Part shown: one piece after another, positions 18,853 through 27,601 of the stretch | Numbering within the stretch: position 1 is the stretch's first letter | How the letters are laid out: the number at the start of each line of letters is the position of its first letter | Source: Colwellia psychrerythraea | GTDB taxonomy: Bacteria > Pseudomonadota > Gammaproteobacteria > Enterobacterales > Alteromonadaceae | Assembly (NCBI GenBank): GCA_002163005.1 | Contig: MAAF01000016.1 | Coordinates: forward strand, 1-61,804 | Direction of reading: 5' to 3' | DNA length: 61,804 bases | The notes under the pieces: model-generated | What the model was told of the DNA's origin: nothing | Seen by the model: the letters and a program-made list of their open reading frames with translations, nothing else | The model's database searches: none | Translations under genes and position numbers: made by a program

Positions 18853-20916
18853 TTACCAAATACGAACACGTTCATCTTCTGATAAATACAAAGCATCACC
18901 CGGTTTTACGTTAAACGCTTTGTACCATGCATCATGGTTACGCGGTGCTTGAGCACGAAAACGTCCTGGTGCATGTGTGCCTCCACGTAGCTGGTTTAAC
19001 ATACTTTTTTCAGTGCGCTTTTCTTTCCATACTTGTGCCCAAGCTAAGAAGAAACGTTGGTCTCCAGTAACGCCGTTAATAACCGGTGCTTCTTTACCAT
19101 TTAAGCTTAATCTATAAGCATGGTAGGCCATTGATAAACCGCCAACATCACCAATGTTTTCGCCTAAGCTATTACGGCCGTTAACAAAGTTGTCAGGGAT
19201 AGGTTCGTACTTATTATATTGTGCGACTAATTGATCGGCTTTAGCATCGAAAGCATCGCGGTCTTCATCAGTCCACCAGTTACGTTGAATACCATTAGCA
19301 TCTGACTTTGAACCTTGATCATCAAAACCGTGGCCCATTTCATGACCAATTACTGCACCAATGGCACCGTAGTTAACTGCGGCATCGGCATTTGGATCGA
19401 AAAATGGTGGTTGTAAAATTGCTGCAGGGAATACAATTTCATTAAATGAACTGTTGTAATAGGCGTTTACACGTTGTGGTGTCATGCCCCAGCGATTACG
19501 GTCAGTTTTCTTTAACTCTTTGGCAACGCTATCAGCATTAAAGAATTGACGAAGATGTTTGATGTTACCAACTAAGTCATTTTTAGAAATGGTTACGCCA
19601 TCAAATTCCTGCCATACATCAGGGTAACCAATTTTAGGATTAAATGCGGCAAGCTTGGCATGAGCGTTAACTTTGGTTTCTTCGCCCATCCAATCAAGGC
19701 CATCGATACGTTGGCCAAGTGCGGTACGCAAATTTTCAACGAGTTGAGCCATTTGCAGTTTCGAACTTTCAGGGAAGAAACGGGCTACATACACTTTGCC
19801 AATAGCAAAACCTAAAGACTCGGTATCTGACATTTCGCCAATAGCGCGCTTCCAACGTGGACGAGGCTCTTGTTGACCGCTTAACTCTTTGCCATAAAAA
19901 GCGAAGTTAGCCGCATAAATTTCTTCAGATAATAAATCGGCATTACCACTAATAGTATGGAAGGTTAAATAGTCTTGCCAAACGGATAGAGGCTCTGAAT
20001 TGACTAAAGTGATCATTGCTTTAATTGGTTCAGGTTGAGAAATATTAAGTTGTGGCACTTTGTAGCCAGATTGCTCGAAGTAAGTATCCCAGTCGAAATC
20101 TGGATATTGTTTAGCTAAATCGGTACGTTGTACTTGGTTTAAGGTTAAGTCACGATTACGTTTTTTCTCACGTGGCCAATGACCTTGAGCGATTTTAGTT
20201 TCTAGCGCTAAAATCTGTTCAGCACGTACTTGAGTGTTTTCGATACCAGCAAAAGCAAGCATAGTAGCTATGTGCGCTACATACGCATTACGCGTTTTCT
20301 CAAATCGCTCATCTTCTTCTAAGTAGTAAGAACGATCAGGAAGACCTAAACCACCAGCACCAACAGACATTTCATATTGATTTGGGTTTAAACGGTTAAA
20401 CCACATATAACCGCCAATAGGAGACTTAGCCCCTGATAACCACGCTTCACCAAATACTTTGGTTAAGTCTGTAGTATTTTTTACTGCGCTAATTTGGTCT
20501 AACGTTGATTGAATTGGACTGATGCCTAATTTATTAACGGTTTCAGTGTCCATATAGGCTTGATAAAAATCAGCCACTAATTGTTCATCAGCGTTTAAAT
20601 TCGAACGGCTAGTTATATCGTCAATAATTTCTTTTACTTGTGTTTCACTGCGCTCAGCTAAGCCGGTAAAAGCACCAAAACGCGTTTTGTCGGCAGGCAT
20701 TATATAATGGTCATACCAAGTACCACTAGCATACATAAAGAAGTCATCACCAGGTTTAACGACCTCATTGCGGGCGCTTAAATCAACACCAAAGCTTCCT
20801 AGTTCGGCTTTACTGGCTATTGTACTTTTATTACTGTTGTTATTGCTCGCGTCAAACAGGCCACAACCGCCAATAACGGTAGTCGCTAAGGCAATGGCTA
20901 TCAGAGTTTTTTTCAT
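18853..20916 (-). CDS. M13 family zinc metallopeptidase (neprilysin/PepO-like)
   Basis: 687-residue lipoprotein-type exported endopeptidase for oligopeptides. The signal sequence ends at a lipobox (VIGGC, Cys18) and is followed by an Asn/Ser-rich linker. N-terminal M13 domain with PGDDFFMYASGTW; catalytic domain with zinc motif HEMGH (H525, E526, H529) in VIGHEMGHGFDDQGS and third ligand E586 in ENIGDVGG (D590 stabilises). NAYYNSSFNEIVFPAAILQPPFF is the conserved substrate-binding segment, and the C-terminus VRIW fits family ends. Probably helps digest peptides in the periplasm. Monocistronic. Confidence 0.95.
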   Translation of the reverse strand: MKKTLIAIALATTVIGGCGLFDASNNNSNKSTIASKAELGSFGVDLSARNEVVKPGDDFFMYASGTWYDHYIMPADKTRFGAFTGLAERSETQVKEIIDDITSRSNLNADEQLVADFYQAYMDTETVNKLGISPIQSTLDQISAVKNTTDLTKVFGEAWLSGAKSPIGGYMWFNRLNPNQYEMSVGAGGLGLPDRSYYLEEDERFEKTRNAYVAHIATMLAFAGIENTQVRAEQILALETKIAQGHWPREKKRNRDLTLNQVQRTDLAKQYPDFDWDTYFEQSGYKVPQLNISQPEPIKAMITLVNSEPLSVWQDYLTFHTISGNADLLSEEIYAANFAFYGKELSGQQEPRPRWKRAIGEMSDTESLGFAIGKVYVARFFPESSKLQMAQLVENLRTALGQRIDGLDWMGEETKVNAHAKLAAFNPKIGYPDVWQEFDGVTISKNDLVGNIKHLRQFFNADSVAKELKKTDRNRWGMTPQRVNAYYNSSFNEIVFPAAILQPPFFDPNADAAVNYGAIGAVIGHEMGHGFDDQGSKSDANGIQRNWWTDEDRDAFDAKADQLVAQYNKYEPIPDNFVNGRNSLGENIGDVGGLSMAYHAYRLSLNGKEAPVINGVTGDQRFFLAWAQVWKEKRTEKSMLNQLRGGTHAPGRFRAQAPRNHDAWYKAFNVKPGDALYLSEDERVRIW

Positions 20917-21356
20917 AGAATAAGTCTCTTTTTAAATAAATTAGTTATAACAAGTGGCTTAAATAAATTAATAATACAACGCAATAGCGACATTAAAAAA
21001 GCAACCTAAGTATTGATGTATAAACTAAGGTGTTGGGGTTGCTTCATTACTTTTTTAAATATTGATAATTTACTAATATTTAACGGCTAACGGTACCACT
21101 TTGAACCCTGACATTTTCTCGTATGTTAAAAAAATGTCAACCTAGATACGTTTAACGGTAGGGTTTACTCGATGAGGTCATTGTCACTGCAACGTTACAC
21201 GCTACTATTTCTAGAAGGGCTAACCATAAAACAGTTGCGTATGGTCTTTGTTAGTTTGCTCTGATATCCAGTCATAAAGAGTCAAATCATTTTTGCAATT
21301 ATTGATTTTGCTAGGTATAAAGACGGCCACGATTTTTTATTTTATGAGTTATCTTG
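20917..21356. other. Intergenic region with hairpins, no gene seen
   Basis: 440 bp between the divergent M13 peptidase and PAP2 genes. Two structures stand out: AAGCAACC at about 20999 pairing with GGTTGCTT near 21037, and TGACATTTT (21109-21117) pairing with AAAATGTCA (21131-21139). They could be attenuators or small RNA elements. A short open frame (21293-21496) overlaps the PAP2 gene out of frame and is not credible. Confidence 0.4.
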
Positions 21357-21881
21357 GTGAAAACACTTTCATTTATATTTTTATTACTGGTTGCAGTTCC
21401 TGTGCTTGCAAAGTCTTCTTTAGAAAAGTCAGGGGATATTATCCATTTACTTATACCGGCAACAGCTCTTGGCGCAACGCTAGTGATAGAAGATGATTAT
21501 CAAGGCAGTTGGCAACTTATAAAAACAGGGGTAGTTTCTCGTGTGGCAGTGGAAGGGTTTAAGTTTGCCGTAGATAAAGACCGACCAGACGGCTCTGGAG
21601 ATGACTCCTTTCCGTCAGGCCATACGGCTGATAGTTTTGCGGCAGCAACATTTATTCAGCAGCGTTATGGCTGGAAGTGGGCCATTCCGGCTTATATCGG
21701 TGCTACTTTTGTCGGTTACAGTCGAGTAGAAAGTGATAAACACTATGTAGAAGATGTATTAGCTGGCGCTGCCATAGGTATTATTTCAGGCCTCTATTTC
21801 ACCGAGCCATACTCTGGTATAACTATTTCACCTACCGCTAAAAGCGGGCATTATGGCATTAACTTTAGCGGTACTTTTTAA
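21357..21881 (+). CDS. PAP2 superfamily phosphatase, exported
   Basis: About 174 residues with an N-terminal signal or anchor (FIFLLLVAVPVLA). All three acid phosphatase motifs are present: KFAVDKDRPDG (motif 1, Lys and Arg), SFPSGHT (motif 2, His), and SRVESDKHYVEDV (motif 3, Arg, His, Asp). Likely hydrolyses a lipid phosphate such as undecaprenyl pyrophosphate or phosphatidic acid, but it has fewer membrane helices than classic PgpB, so a periplasmic substrate is possible. The start is uncertain: GTG at 21357 (or TTG at 21354) gives the best signal peptide, though the ribosome binding site is weak. DUF2956 follows by 42 bp. Confidence 0.85.
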   Translation: MKTLSFIFLLLVAVPVLAKSSLEKSGDIIHLLIPATALGATLVIEDDYQGSWQLIKTGVVSRVAVEGFKFAVDKDRPDGSGDDSFPSGHTADSFAAATFIQQRYGWKWAIPAYIGATFVGYSRVESDKHYVEDVLAGAAIGIISGLYFTEPYSGITISPTAKSGHYGINFSGTF

Positions 21882-21923
21882 CTGGTTATTCCGTTTGGTA
21901 TTAGAAAATAAGAGATTTTATCT

Positions 21924-22238
21924 ATGAATAATAAAGTATCACAAGAAACTCAAGAGCAAGCGCTGAAAGTTGCCAAAGCCACACAAAAAAAGGGGCAAAC
22001 GAAAGAGCAAACTAAGTTAATTGCCCAAGGGATAGAAAAAGGCATTGCTGAATATAAAAAGCAGCAAAGTAAAAAGTCGCGTGAGCGAGATAAAGATCGT
22101 AAACAGCAAGTAAAGCAAAAACAGCGCCTCGCGGAAGAAACCGCTGAGCCAACTGAAACCCAAAGTAGCAATTATTTACCTTGGTTATTATTAGGTGTTA
22201 GTTGGTTTGGTTTTATTGGTTATTTTTTCTTGAATTAA
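21924..22238 (+). CDS. DUF2956 family protein
   Basis: 104 residues. The N-terminal half VSQETQEQALKVAKATQKKG and KEQTKLIAQGIEKGIAEYKKQQ is the recognisable DUF2956 pattern of Vibrio, Shewanella and Alteromonadales. It is followed by a very basic Lys/Arg/Gln-rich coiled-coil stretch (about 50-75) and one C-terminal membrane helix (about 83-103). This suggests a tail-anchored inner-membrane protein with a cytoplasmic charged domain. Function unknown. May be cotranscribed with the PAP2 gene. Confidence 0.88.
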   Translation: MNNKVSQETQEQALKVAKATQKKGQTKEQTKLIAQGIEKGIAEYKKQQSKKSRERDKDRKQQVKQKQRLAEETAEPTETQSSNYLPWLLLGVSWFGFIGYFFLN

Positions 22239-22323
22239 CGAGTAAGAAAATCAATGCACAAACTCATTATTTATTCTTACTAGGTAAGTTAAGCATTAGT
22301 TTTATATGTAAAAATGCGCATGG

Positions 22324-23358
22324 CTAAAATGCTGTTAATCGTTCAAGCAACCAAAATGTTGCCGTTATACCGCAAAGGTAACTAATAGGTAAGCGCAACA
22401 TGGGTAAGGTTAATGGTTTATGCTGTAGCCATTTATAAAGTACTGATGCCAACTTAACCAATAAAAATAGTGCCAAAACAAAGAGTAGCTGGCCTAATTC
22501 TACGCCAATATTAAAACTTAATAGTGCTAATAACTTCTCCGTTTCGGGCAGACCTATATCACTAAGCACTGCGGCAAAGCCAAAACCATGAAGCAAGCCA
22601 AAACTTGATGAGACTAATACAGGATAGCGTAAGCTTAAACTGTGTTGGCGATTTTTGGCTATTTCCCACGCTAAAAAGATAATGCTTAACGCGATTACAG
22701 CCTCTACTGGTTCAATAGGAATTACCATGGTGTTAGTTGCCGAAAGAAATAGTGTCACAGAATGGGCAAGGGTAAAACCTGTGATGGTATAGAGTAATTT
22801 TTTTCGTGTGCCAGAGATATAAACCAAACAAGCAACAAATAATAAATGGTCTAAACCAATGAGAATATGTTCTATGCCAATTTTTATATAGGTCATTGCC
22901 GTATCAAAAGGACTTAATGAGACAATTTTTTTTATCAAGTATGTTGGCGTATCTACATTGAGCACAGTCGTTAGGGTTTCTTGATTTACTCCTACTATTC
23001 GAACGAGTATATCGCCTGTTGAGTTTTCAATGCCGTCAATAGTGAGTGTCATCCCTGAGAGTCCTGCTGCCCGATGAAATTGGCTATATTCGATATAAGC
23101 ATTATTAATGATATGTTTTCTTGTTAAACCTAACGGCTGGCTACTTTTAGGCAAGACAAAGCTAATTTTTTCTTTTTTACCATTGCGCAGTGGCACTTTC
23201 CAAACGACATCAAAATCAGCGTTACTGGTTGCGGTAATCGTTAGCGAGGCCGGTCTCATATCATCGGCGAGTACTTCACTGCAAAAGAAAGTCAAAAGCG
23301 GCAATAGCAACGTCAGACGTAATAGTATTTTTATCTCTATCTTTAAAGGGAATATCAT
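22324..23358 (-). CDS. HupE/UreJ-like membrane protein with periplasmic N-terminal domain
   Basis: 344 residues: signal peptide (about 1-31), a beta-rich periplasmic domain (about 32-145), then six to seven helices with the HupE/UreJ metal motif IGIEHILIGLDHLLFV (near 161-176), FTLAHSVTLFLS, and HGFGFAAVLSDIGLP. Characterised HupE/UreJ proteins carry nickel or cobalt; the His and Asp of the H-x-x-x-G-x-D-H motif are intact here. The extra N-terminal domain is typical of HupE-like proteins found with DUF3604. Last gene of a three-gene operon, starting 4 bp after the isomerase stop. Transport substrate is inference. Confidence 0.85.
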   Translation of the reverse strand: MIFPLKIEIKILLRLTLLLPLLTFFCSEVLADDMRPASLTITATSNADFDVVWKVPLRNGKKEKISFVLPKSSQPLGLTRKHIINNAYIEYSQFHRAAGLSGMTLTIDGIENSTGDILVRIVGVNQETLTTVLNVDTPTYLIKKIVSLSPFDTAMTYIKIGIEHILIGLDHLLFVACLVYISGTRKKLLYTITGFTLAHSVTLFLSATNTMVIPIEPVEAVIALSIIFLAWEIAKNRQHSLSLRYPVLVSSSFGLLHGFGFAAVLSDIGLPETEKLLALLSFNIGVELGQLLFVLALFLLVKLASVLYKWLQHKPLTLPMLRLPISYLCGITATFWLLERLTAF

Positions 23359-23362
23359 CGAA

Positions 23363-24193
23363 TCACTCTGCCTTAGCGGCAGGTTCTTGCTCTATGGTAT
23401 AACTTTTCAGTAACCGTTCCTCGAAGCTTGCTTTGGCGACTTGTAAGTTTTGATATTGCCAATCAGCTAATACCGTTGATTTTATTGACTCAAAGGCTTT
23501 ATTGATTGCAGGGCTTCTTTGTTCGATTAAAACAAAGTGTACGCCATGTGAAGATTCGATAGGTCCATACCATGAAGATAAGGGAGCAAGGATTAATTTC
23601 TCACTAAAGCTTTCGCCGAATAACCTATCAATTTGCACGGCACTTTTGTTGCTTACTTGGTAAGGGAGAAATTTTAGTTCACCTTGTGGTGTTGCACCTT
23701 GTTCGATTAATACTCTCTGCTGAGCAATTTTTTGTTGTAATTCATCGTTATCGCCATCAATGGATAAATGGATTTGCAGAAAGCTTAACATTGGTTGAGT
23801 TTGATATTTATCAATATGTTGCTGATAAAATTGTATTAACTCGGTATTGCTTGGCTCTTTAGTGGTGACAAGATCTTCAATCAAAAACTCTATTTTTTGT
23901 CTTAAACGTCTATCAATTACTTTATCACCCATATCCATATTTAAAGCGCGTGCTTCACGGATATACATTTCATTAATGGCGTAGTGGTGTGTGGCATTTT
24001 CTAACTCTTTTGCTAAAGGGGCACGGTTCCAGCGAGTTAAAAAATTTTGTTTAATTTGTTCTATTCGTCCTTGGCTGACGGTAATGGTGTTGGGATCAGT
24101 CTCTTCAGCGTTTAATTGTTTAAAAACAATAAATAAAAGGATAGCAATAACGAGGAAGTGAACCAGTGGCTCGGTAATAAATTTTTTAAGCAT
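23363..24193 (-). CDS. Membrane-anchored parvulin-type peptidyl-prolyl isomerase
   Basis: 276 residues from the ATG at 24193; a longer frame to 24283 runs into a C-rich hairpin and is unlikely. N-terminal anchor (about 8-25, VHFLVIAILLFIVF), a SurA/PpiD-like alpha-helical region (40-140), and a degenerate rotamase domain (about 145-255) with PMLSFLQIHLS, APLSSWYGPIESSHGVHFVLIEQR. This is the PpiC-type protein that accompanies DUF3604 and HupE-like genes in marine gammaproteobacteria. Probably a dedicated periplasmic foldase for one operon partner, which is inference. Ribosome binding site is weak. Confidence 0.82.
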   Translation of the reverse strand: MLKKFITEPLVHFLVIAILLFIVFKQLNAEETDPNTITVSQGRIEQIKQNFLTRWNRAPLAKELENATHHYAINEMYIREARALNMDMGDKVIDRRLRQKIEFLIEDLVTTKEPSNTELIQFYQQHIDKYQTQPMLSFLQIHLSIDGDNDELQQKIAQQRVLIEQGATPQGELKFLPYQVSNKSAVQIDRLFGESFSEKLILAPLSSWYGPIESSHGVHFVLIEQRSPAINKAFESIKSTVLADWQYQNLQVAKASFEERLLKSYTIEQEPAAKAE

Positions 24194-24260
24194 AGTGTAA
24201 GTAGCAGTATAATTGGCGATAAAAGATAAAAAAGTGATTGATTTACTGATGTGATAAAGA

Positions 24261-24293
24261 CCCCCCCCCTGATAGTTATTCATTAACTGGGGG
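24261..24293 (-). other. Intercistronic G/C hairpin with nine-base homopolymer
   Basis: Between the DUF3604 stop and the isomerase start: nine consecutive C (24261-24269) on the plus strand, then an inner AGTTA/TAACT helix, then five G (24289-24293). On the transcript it folds as a C5/G5 stem. It may be a partial terminator or RNA processing site adjusting the ratio of DUF3604 to its downstream partners. Confidence 0.5.
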
Positions 24294-24309
24294 ATATTTC
24301 TTTATACAC

Positions 24310-26220
24310 TTATTTAGCTGAGTACCAAATTGGCGAAGAATAAGCACGTTCTTGCCCAATAAGCTCTGCTTCTTTAGGTAATACCGCACCTAATCTTACT
24401 TTATCGTATAACACCCAACGAGGTGTTGGAATTTCAATGACACGGGTGTAATAGAAAGACGACTCATTTTTATCAAAATCAGGGTCAGTCCACACGGTTG
24501 ATAATTGTGCATCACCTATGCTATTGCTCCAAGTCGCTGTATTAATATCTACCGTATTACCAACGGCTTGTTTAGCACGGCCAGCACTGTCTATTTTACG
24601 GTCGTCAGAGACTGCAACATCATAAATACGTTCATGTAATTTACCTGATTTATCTAACCACCCTTTGATCACTTGAATGCGATCAAGGTAAGCACTTTTT
24701 GGATCTCTCATGGCATAAATCATAAACGATGGTGCTTTGTTAGACTTTTGTTTTACTAAGTCACCACCCATAGGTACACCTTTAGCGTAACCAACTTTAG
24801 CGGGGTCGTTCGCCAGTAAATCTTTTTGCTGATAATCCCAACCGCCAAAGAATCGAACTGTCATACGCGGGCCAGTAGTACCATAAGTTTCTTTACGTTC
24901 CATGGCATCAAATAATGCACCTCGGGTGTTTTCATGTGCCCAAATACCGGTATAACCAGAAGCCACTAATTTATAGCCTTCAAAGCTACCTAAATCAGAA
25001 GAAACAAATGGGTGATTAATACGGTCTTGAGAGGGTTCAACACTGGCTGATTTACCAAAGAAGTTATCTTCATCGGCGGTTGCTAATGACGTATGGCTGT
25101 CTGTTGCGCCACCAAAACCAAATTTATACGGGTTGAAACCCAATTTTTGCTCTAACAGTAAACCTTGTTTCAATGCTTCACGGGCATATTCACCTTTAAG
25201 CATTTCAGGCTTTTTGAGTTGAGAAATATCTAAGTTACCAACATCCCACGTTTCATAGTCAGCAAATTCATCTTTAGGTGATAAATAAGGATGCGCTTCA
25301 CCGTCGCCTTTTATTTGGGTGATTTCATAATGTGGTTCCCACTTGGCTCTTAGTTTTACGTAATTTTTATCAACAACGCCGCCTGCGTAAGTGCCTTCTG
25401 TTGGGAACATCCAGCCATTTGATAAATTACCATTATGAGAAAAAGAGAACGCTTGGCCGCCGGTATTTTTTTCATAATCTTCTAACCATTGATAAAGTGC
25501 TAGAGGGTCGGTACTACCTAGTGGTGGTTGGGTAGTTAAGGGCTCAACTTTTAAGGCAATATCAGCATTGTCACGTAAAATAACATTACGGTGTAAGTTG
25601 AAACCTTTAGGTACTGATGTCCATTCAAAGCCAATAAAAGCGGTAAATAAACCAGGTTCATTATGGCTTTCTGCAGCATTAACGATTGTTTTCCAGATTC
25701 GACTAAATACATCTGAGCCTGGGCTGTAATCTTTAACTAGCTGTTTAGGTAAAGTCATTTGAGCAAAATTACCGATTAAGTCAAAAGCAGCTTCACCTGC
25801 AGCCTTACCACCTTTTTTAAAGCCTTCATGCCATTCTTTACCTTTTGGAACCGATAAAACATTATCCGTACCCGCTTGAATATCACTAGCGATACCCATT
25901 AAATCGGAATGATCGGTAACGATTAACCAATCGAGGGGTCTAGCAAGTTTTATCGGAATACCCTTGGATGAATTAATTTGCTCGCCTCGAGCTAAGCGGT
26001 AGGCATCGTCAATACTCACGGTATTACCGAATAAACCAGCATCAAGTGACAAGCCAGTATGAAGATGAGAGTCACCCCAATATACGTTATTAGGTTGCGT
26101 GTTATTTGCACTAGGCGAATATTTTTTATCCGCTTCAGTTGTTTGCGAAGCTAACGCACTTTGCCCAGCTGCAAGTACGCAAGCAAGGCTAACGGCGGTA
26201 ACAATCTTATTTTTCAGCAT
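24310..26220 (-). CDS. DUF3604 family exported protein (PHP-like)
   Basis: 636 residues with a signal peptide (1-24, ending QSALA), probably periplasmic. Near the N-terminus of the mature protein lie [12 protein letters not shown] (47-58, H52 and H54) and VTDHSDLMG (101-109, D103, H104), the metal-ligand pattern of PHP-type phosphoesterases; further His residues follow at [17 protein letters not shown] and [16 protein letters not shown]. The C-terminal part ends with [18 protein letters not shown] and SPIWYSAK, shared by the family. The reaction is not established. First gene of the operon with the isomerase and HupE-like gene, and by far the most upstream-regulated member. Confidence 0.88.
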   Translation of the reverse strand: MLKNKIVTAVSLACVLAAGQSALASQTTEADKKYSPSANNTQPNNVYWGDSHLHTGLSLDAGLFGNTVSIDDAYRLARGEQINSSKGIPIKLARPLDWLIVTDHSDLMGIASDIQAGTDNVLSVPKGKEWHEGFKKGGKAAGEAAFDLIGNFAQMTLPKQLVKDYSPGSDVFSRIWKTIVNAAESHNEPGLFTAFIGFEWTSVPKGFNLHRNVILRDNADIALKVEPLTTQPPLGSTDPLALYQWLEDYEKNTGGQAFSFSHNGNLSNGWMFPTEGTYAGGVVDKNYVKLRAKWEPHYEITQIKGDGEAHPYLSPKDEFADYETWDVGNLDISQLKKPEMLKGEYAREALKQGLLLEQKLGFNPYKFGFGGATDSHTSLATADEDNFFGKSASVEPSQDRINHPFVSSDLGSFEGYKLVASGYTGIWAHENTRGALFDAMERKETYGTTGPRMTVRFFGGWDYQQKDLLANDPAKVGYAKGVPMGGDLVKQKSNKAPSFMIYAMRDPKSAYLDRIQVIKGWLDKSGKLHERIYDVAVSDDRKIDSAGRAKQAVGNTVDINTATWSNSIGDAQLSTVWTDPDFDKNESSFYYTRVIEIPTPRWVLYDKVRLGAVLPKEAELIGQERAYSSPIWYSAK

Positions 26221-26516
26221 AACCAGTCCTTGTGATTTATTGATGATAAAGTCTTATGGTACAATGGTTTACAGTTAAAATATTATGATGCAAAACTACA
26301 ATTAAGACTAGCTGCTAAATAATGGGCTGTAAAGTTTATTTCTCCATAGTCAATTGCGCGACTTTAAAATCCCTGATTATTACCAAAGCACTCTGAATCG
26401 AGCATTTTGAATGATTACGGGTATATAACAACTAATCGGAGAAATTATGATCTATGCCTGCACATGAGTATTTTGAATTTGCAAAAATAGTGTTTTATTT
26501 TTAATAGAGTCTACTG

Positions 26517-27485
26517 ATGAGTTCTTGGCCAGAATATGTAACCGCCTTGCCTGATGGGCACCCTGTAAAAGTTTACTTCGAAGAAAATCAGTTAGTTCAA
26601 TCTTTACTTTCAGAGATTAGCGCAATAGATCCACAAAATGATTTTGAATTGTTTTTTAATTTATTTAATCAGCTATCGGGTGTTGAAAAACGCTTTACTC
26701 GAAAGGAAAATCAGCTTTTCCCCTACTTGGAAAAACATGGCTGGACAGGACCTAGTCAGGGAATGTGGGCATTTCATGATCAAGTACGTGATTTATTCCG
26801 TGAGGTCAGGGCTTGTATCGAAGCAAAGTCACTTAATAAAGTCTCGCGAATTATCAAACGTATTGCTGGTGAGTTATTTCATTTGATGGAAATTGAAGAG
26901 CATAGACTTTTTCCAAATGCGCTTGAATTATTAAGTGAAGATGACTGGAAAGAGATGCGTGAAGGTGATGTTGAGATTGGTTGGATGTTAACTAAAGAGC
27001 CTGCACCTTACCCAGCAGAAGAATACGTTCATCCGGGAGAAGATAGGCGCAAACGTCGCTTACCTTTTTCAACTGACGATCGTATTCGTCTTGATGAAGG
27101 TTATATTTCAACAGATCAGTTAAACCTGATGCTGCAGTTTATGCCAATAGATCTTACTTATGTTGATGAAAATGACATAGTCGTTTTTTACAATCGTGGT
27201 GAGAACCGTGTTTTCCCACGCTCTGCTGGCATTATTGGCCGAGAAGTAAAGTTCTGCCATCCGCCAAAATCTGTTGATAGCGTTTTACAAATTCTCAAAG
27301 AGTTTAAGAAAGGCACTCAAGATAAGGCTGAATTCTGGATTAACTTTAGAGATAAGAAAATTCATATTCGTTACTTTGCTATTAGAGATAAAGACGGTGT
27401 TTATAAAGGTGTTATTGAAATGTCGCAAGATATCACTGAGATTTTAAAAATAGAAGGCCAGCAACGATTACTTGATTGGGGCTAA
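26517..27485 (+). CDS. Hemerythrin-like domain plus PAS domain protein (DUF438-like)
   Basis: 322 residues, cytosolic. N-terminal hemerythrin-like four-helix region (about 15-150) with candidate di-iron ligands in GHPVKVYFEEN, EKRFTRKENQLFPYLEKHG, MWAFHDQVRDLF and LFHLMEIEEHRLFPNAL. A linker leads to a PAS domain (about 195-318, MLQFMPIDLTYVDENDIVVFYNRGENRVFPRS to GVIEMSQDITE). The combination suggests an oxygen, NO or redox sensor, but there is no output domain, so it may act by protein interaction. Divergent from DUF3604. Ribosome binding site weak; start chosen because the frame has no better one. Confidence 0.85.
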   Translation: MSSWPEYVTALPDGHPVKVYFEENQLVQSLLSEISAIDPQNDFELFFNLFNQLSGVEKRFTRKENQLFPYLEKHGWTGPSQGMWAFHDQVRDLFREVRACIEAKSLNKVSRIIKRIAGELFHLMEIEEHRLFPNALELLSEDDWKEMREGDVEIGWMLTKEPAPYPAEEYVHPGEDRRKRRLPFSTDDRIRLDEGYISTDQLNLMLQFMPIDLTYVDENDIVVFYNRGENRVFPRSAGIIGREVKFCHPPKSVDSVLQILKEFKKGTQDKAEFWINFRDKKIHIRYFAIRDKDGVYKGVIEMSQDITEILKIEGQQRLLDWG

Positions 27486-27601
27486 TTTAAGCTTTGGTTA
27501 AAAAAGAGACTAAATTTCAATAAGAAAGGCAGGGTGGTTTAATATCACGCTGCCTTTATTGTTTTTATGTCTAGAATATTAAATAACTAAGTTGACTTAG
27601 C

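Noticed and set aside
21293..21496. 67-residue open frame before and across the PAP2 gene start
   Set aside because: Out of frame with the PAP2 motifs, lacks a ribosome binding site, and its downstream half overlaps clearly coding sequence.
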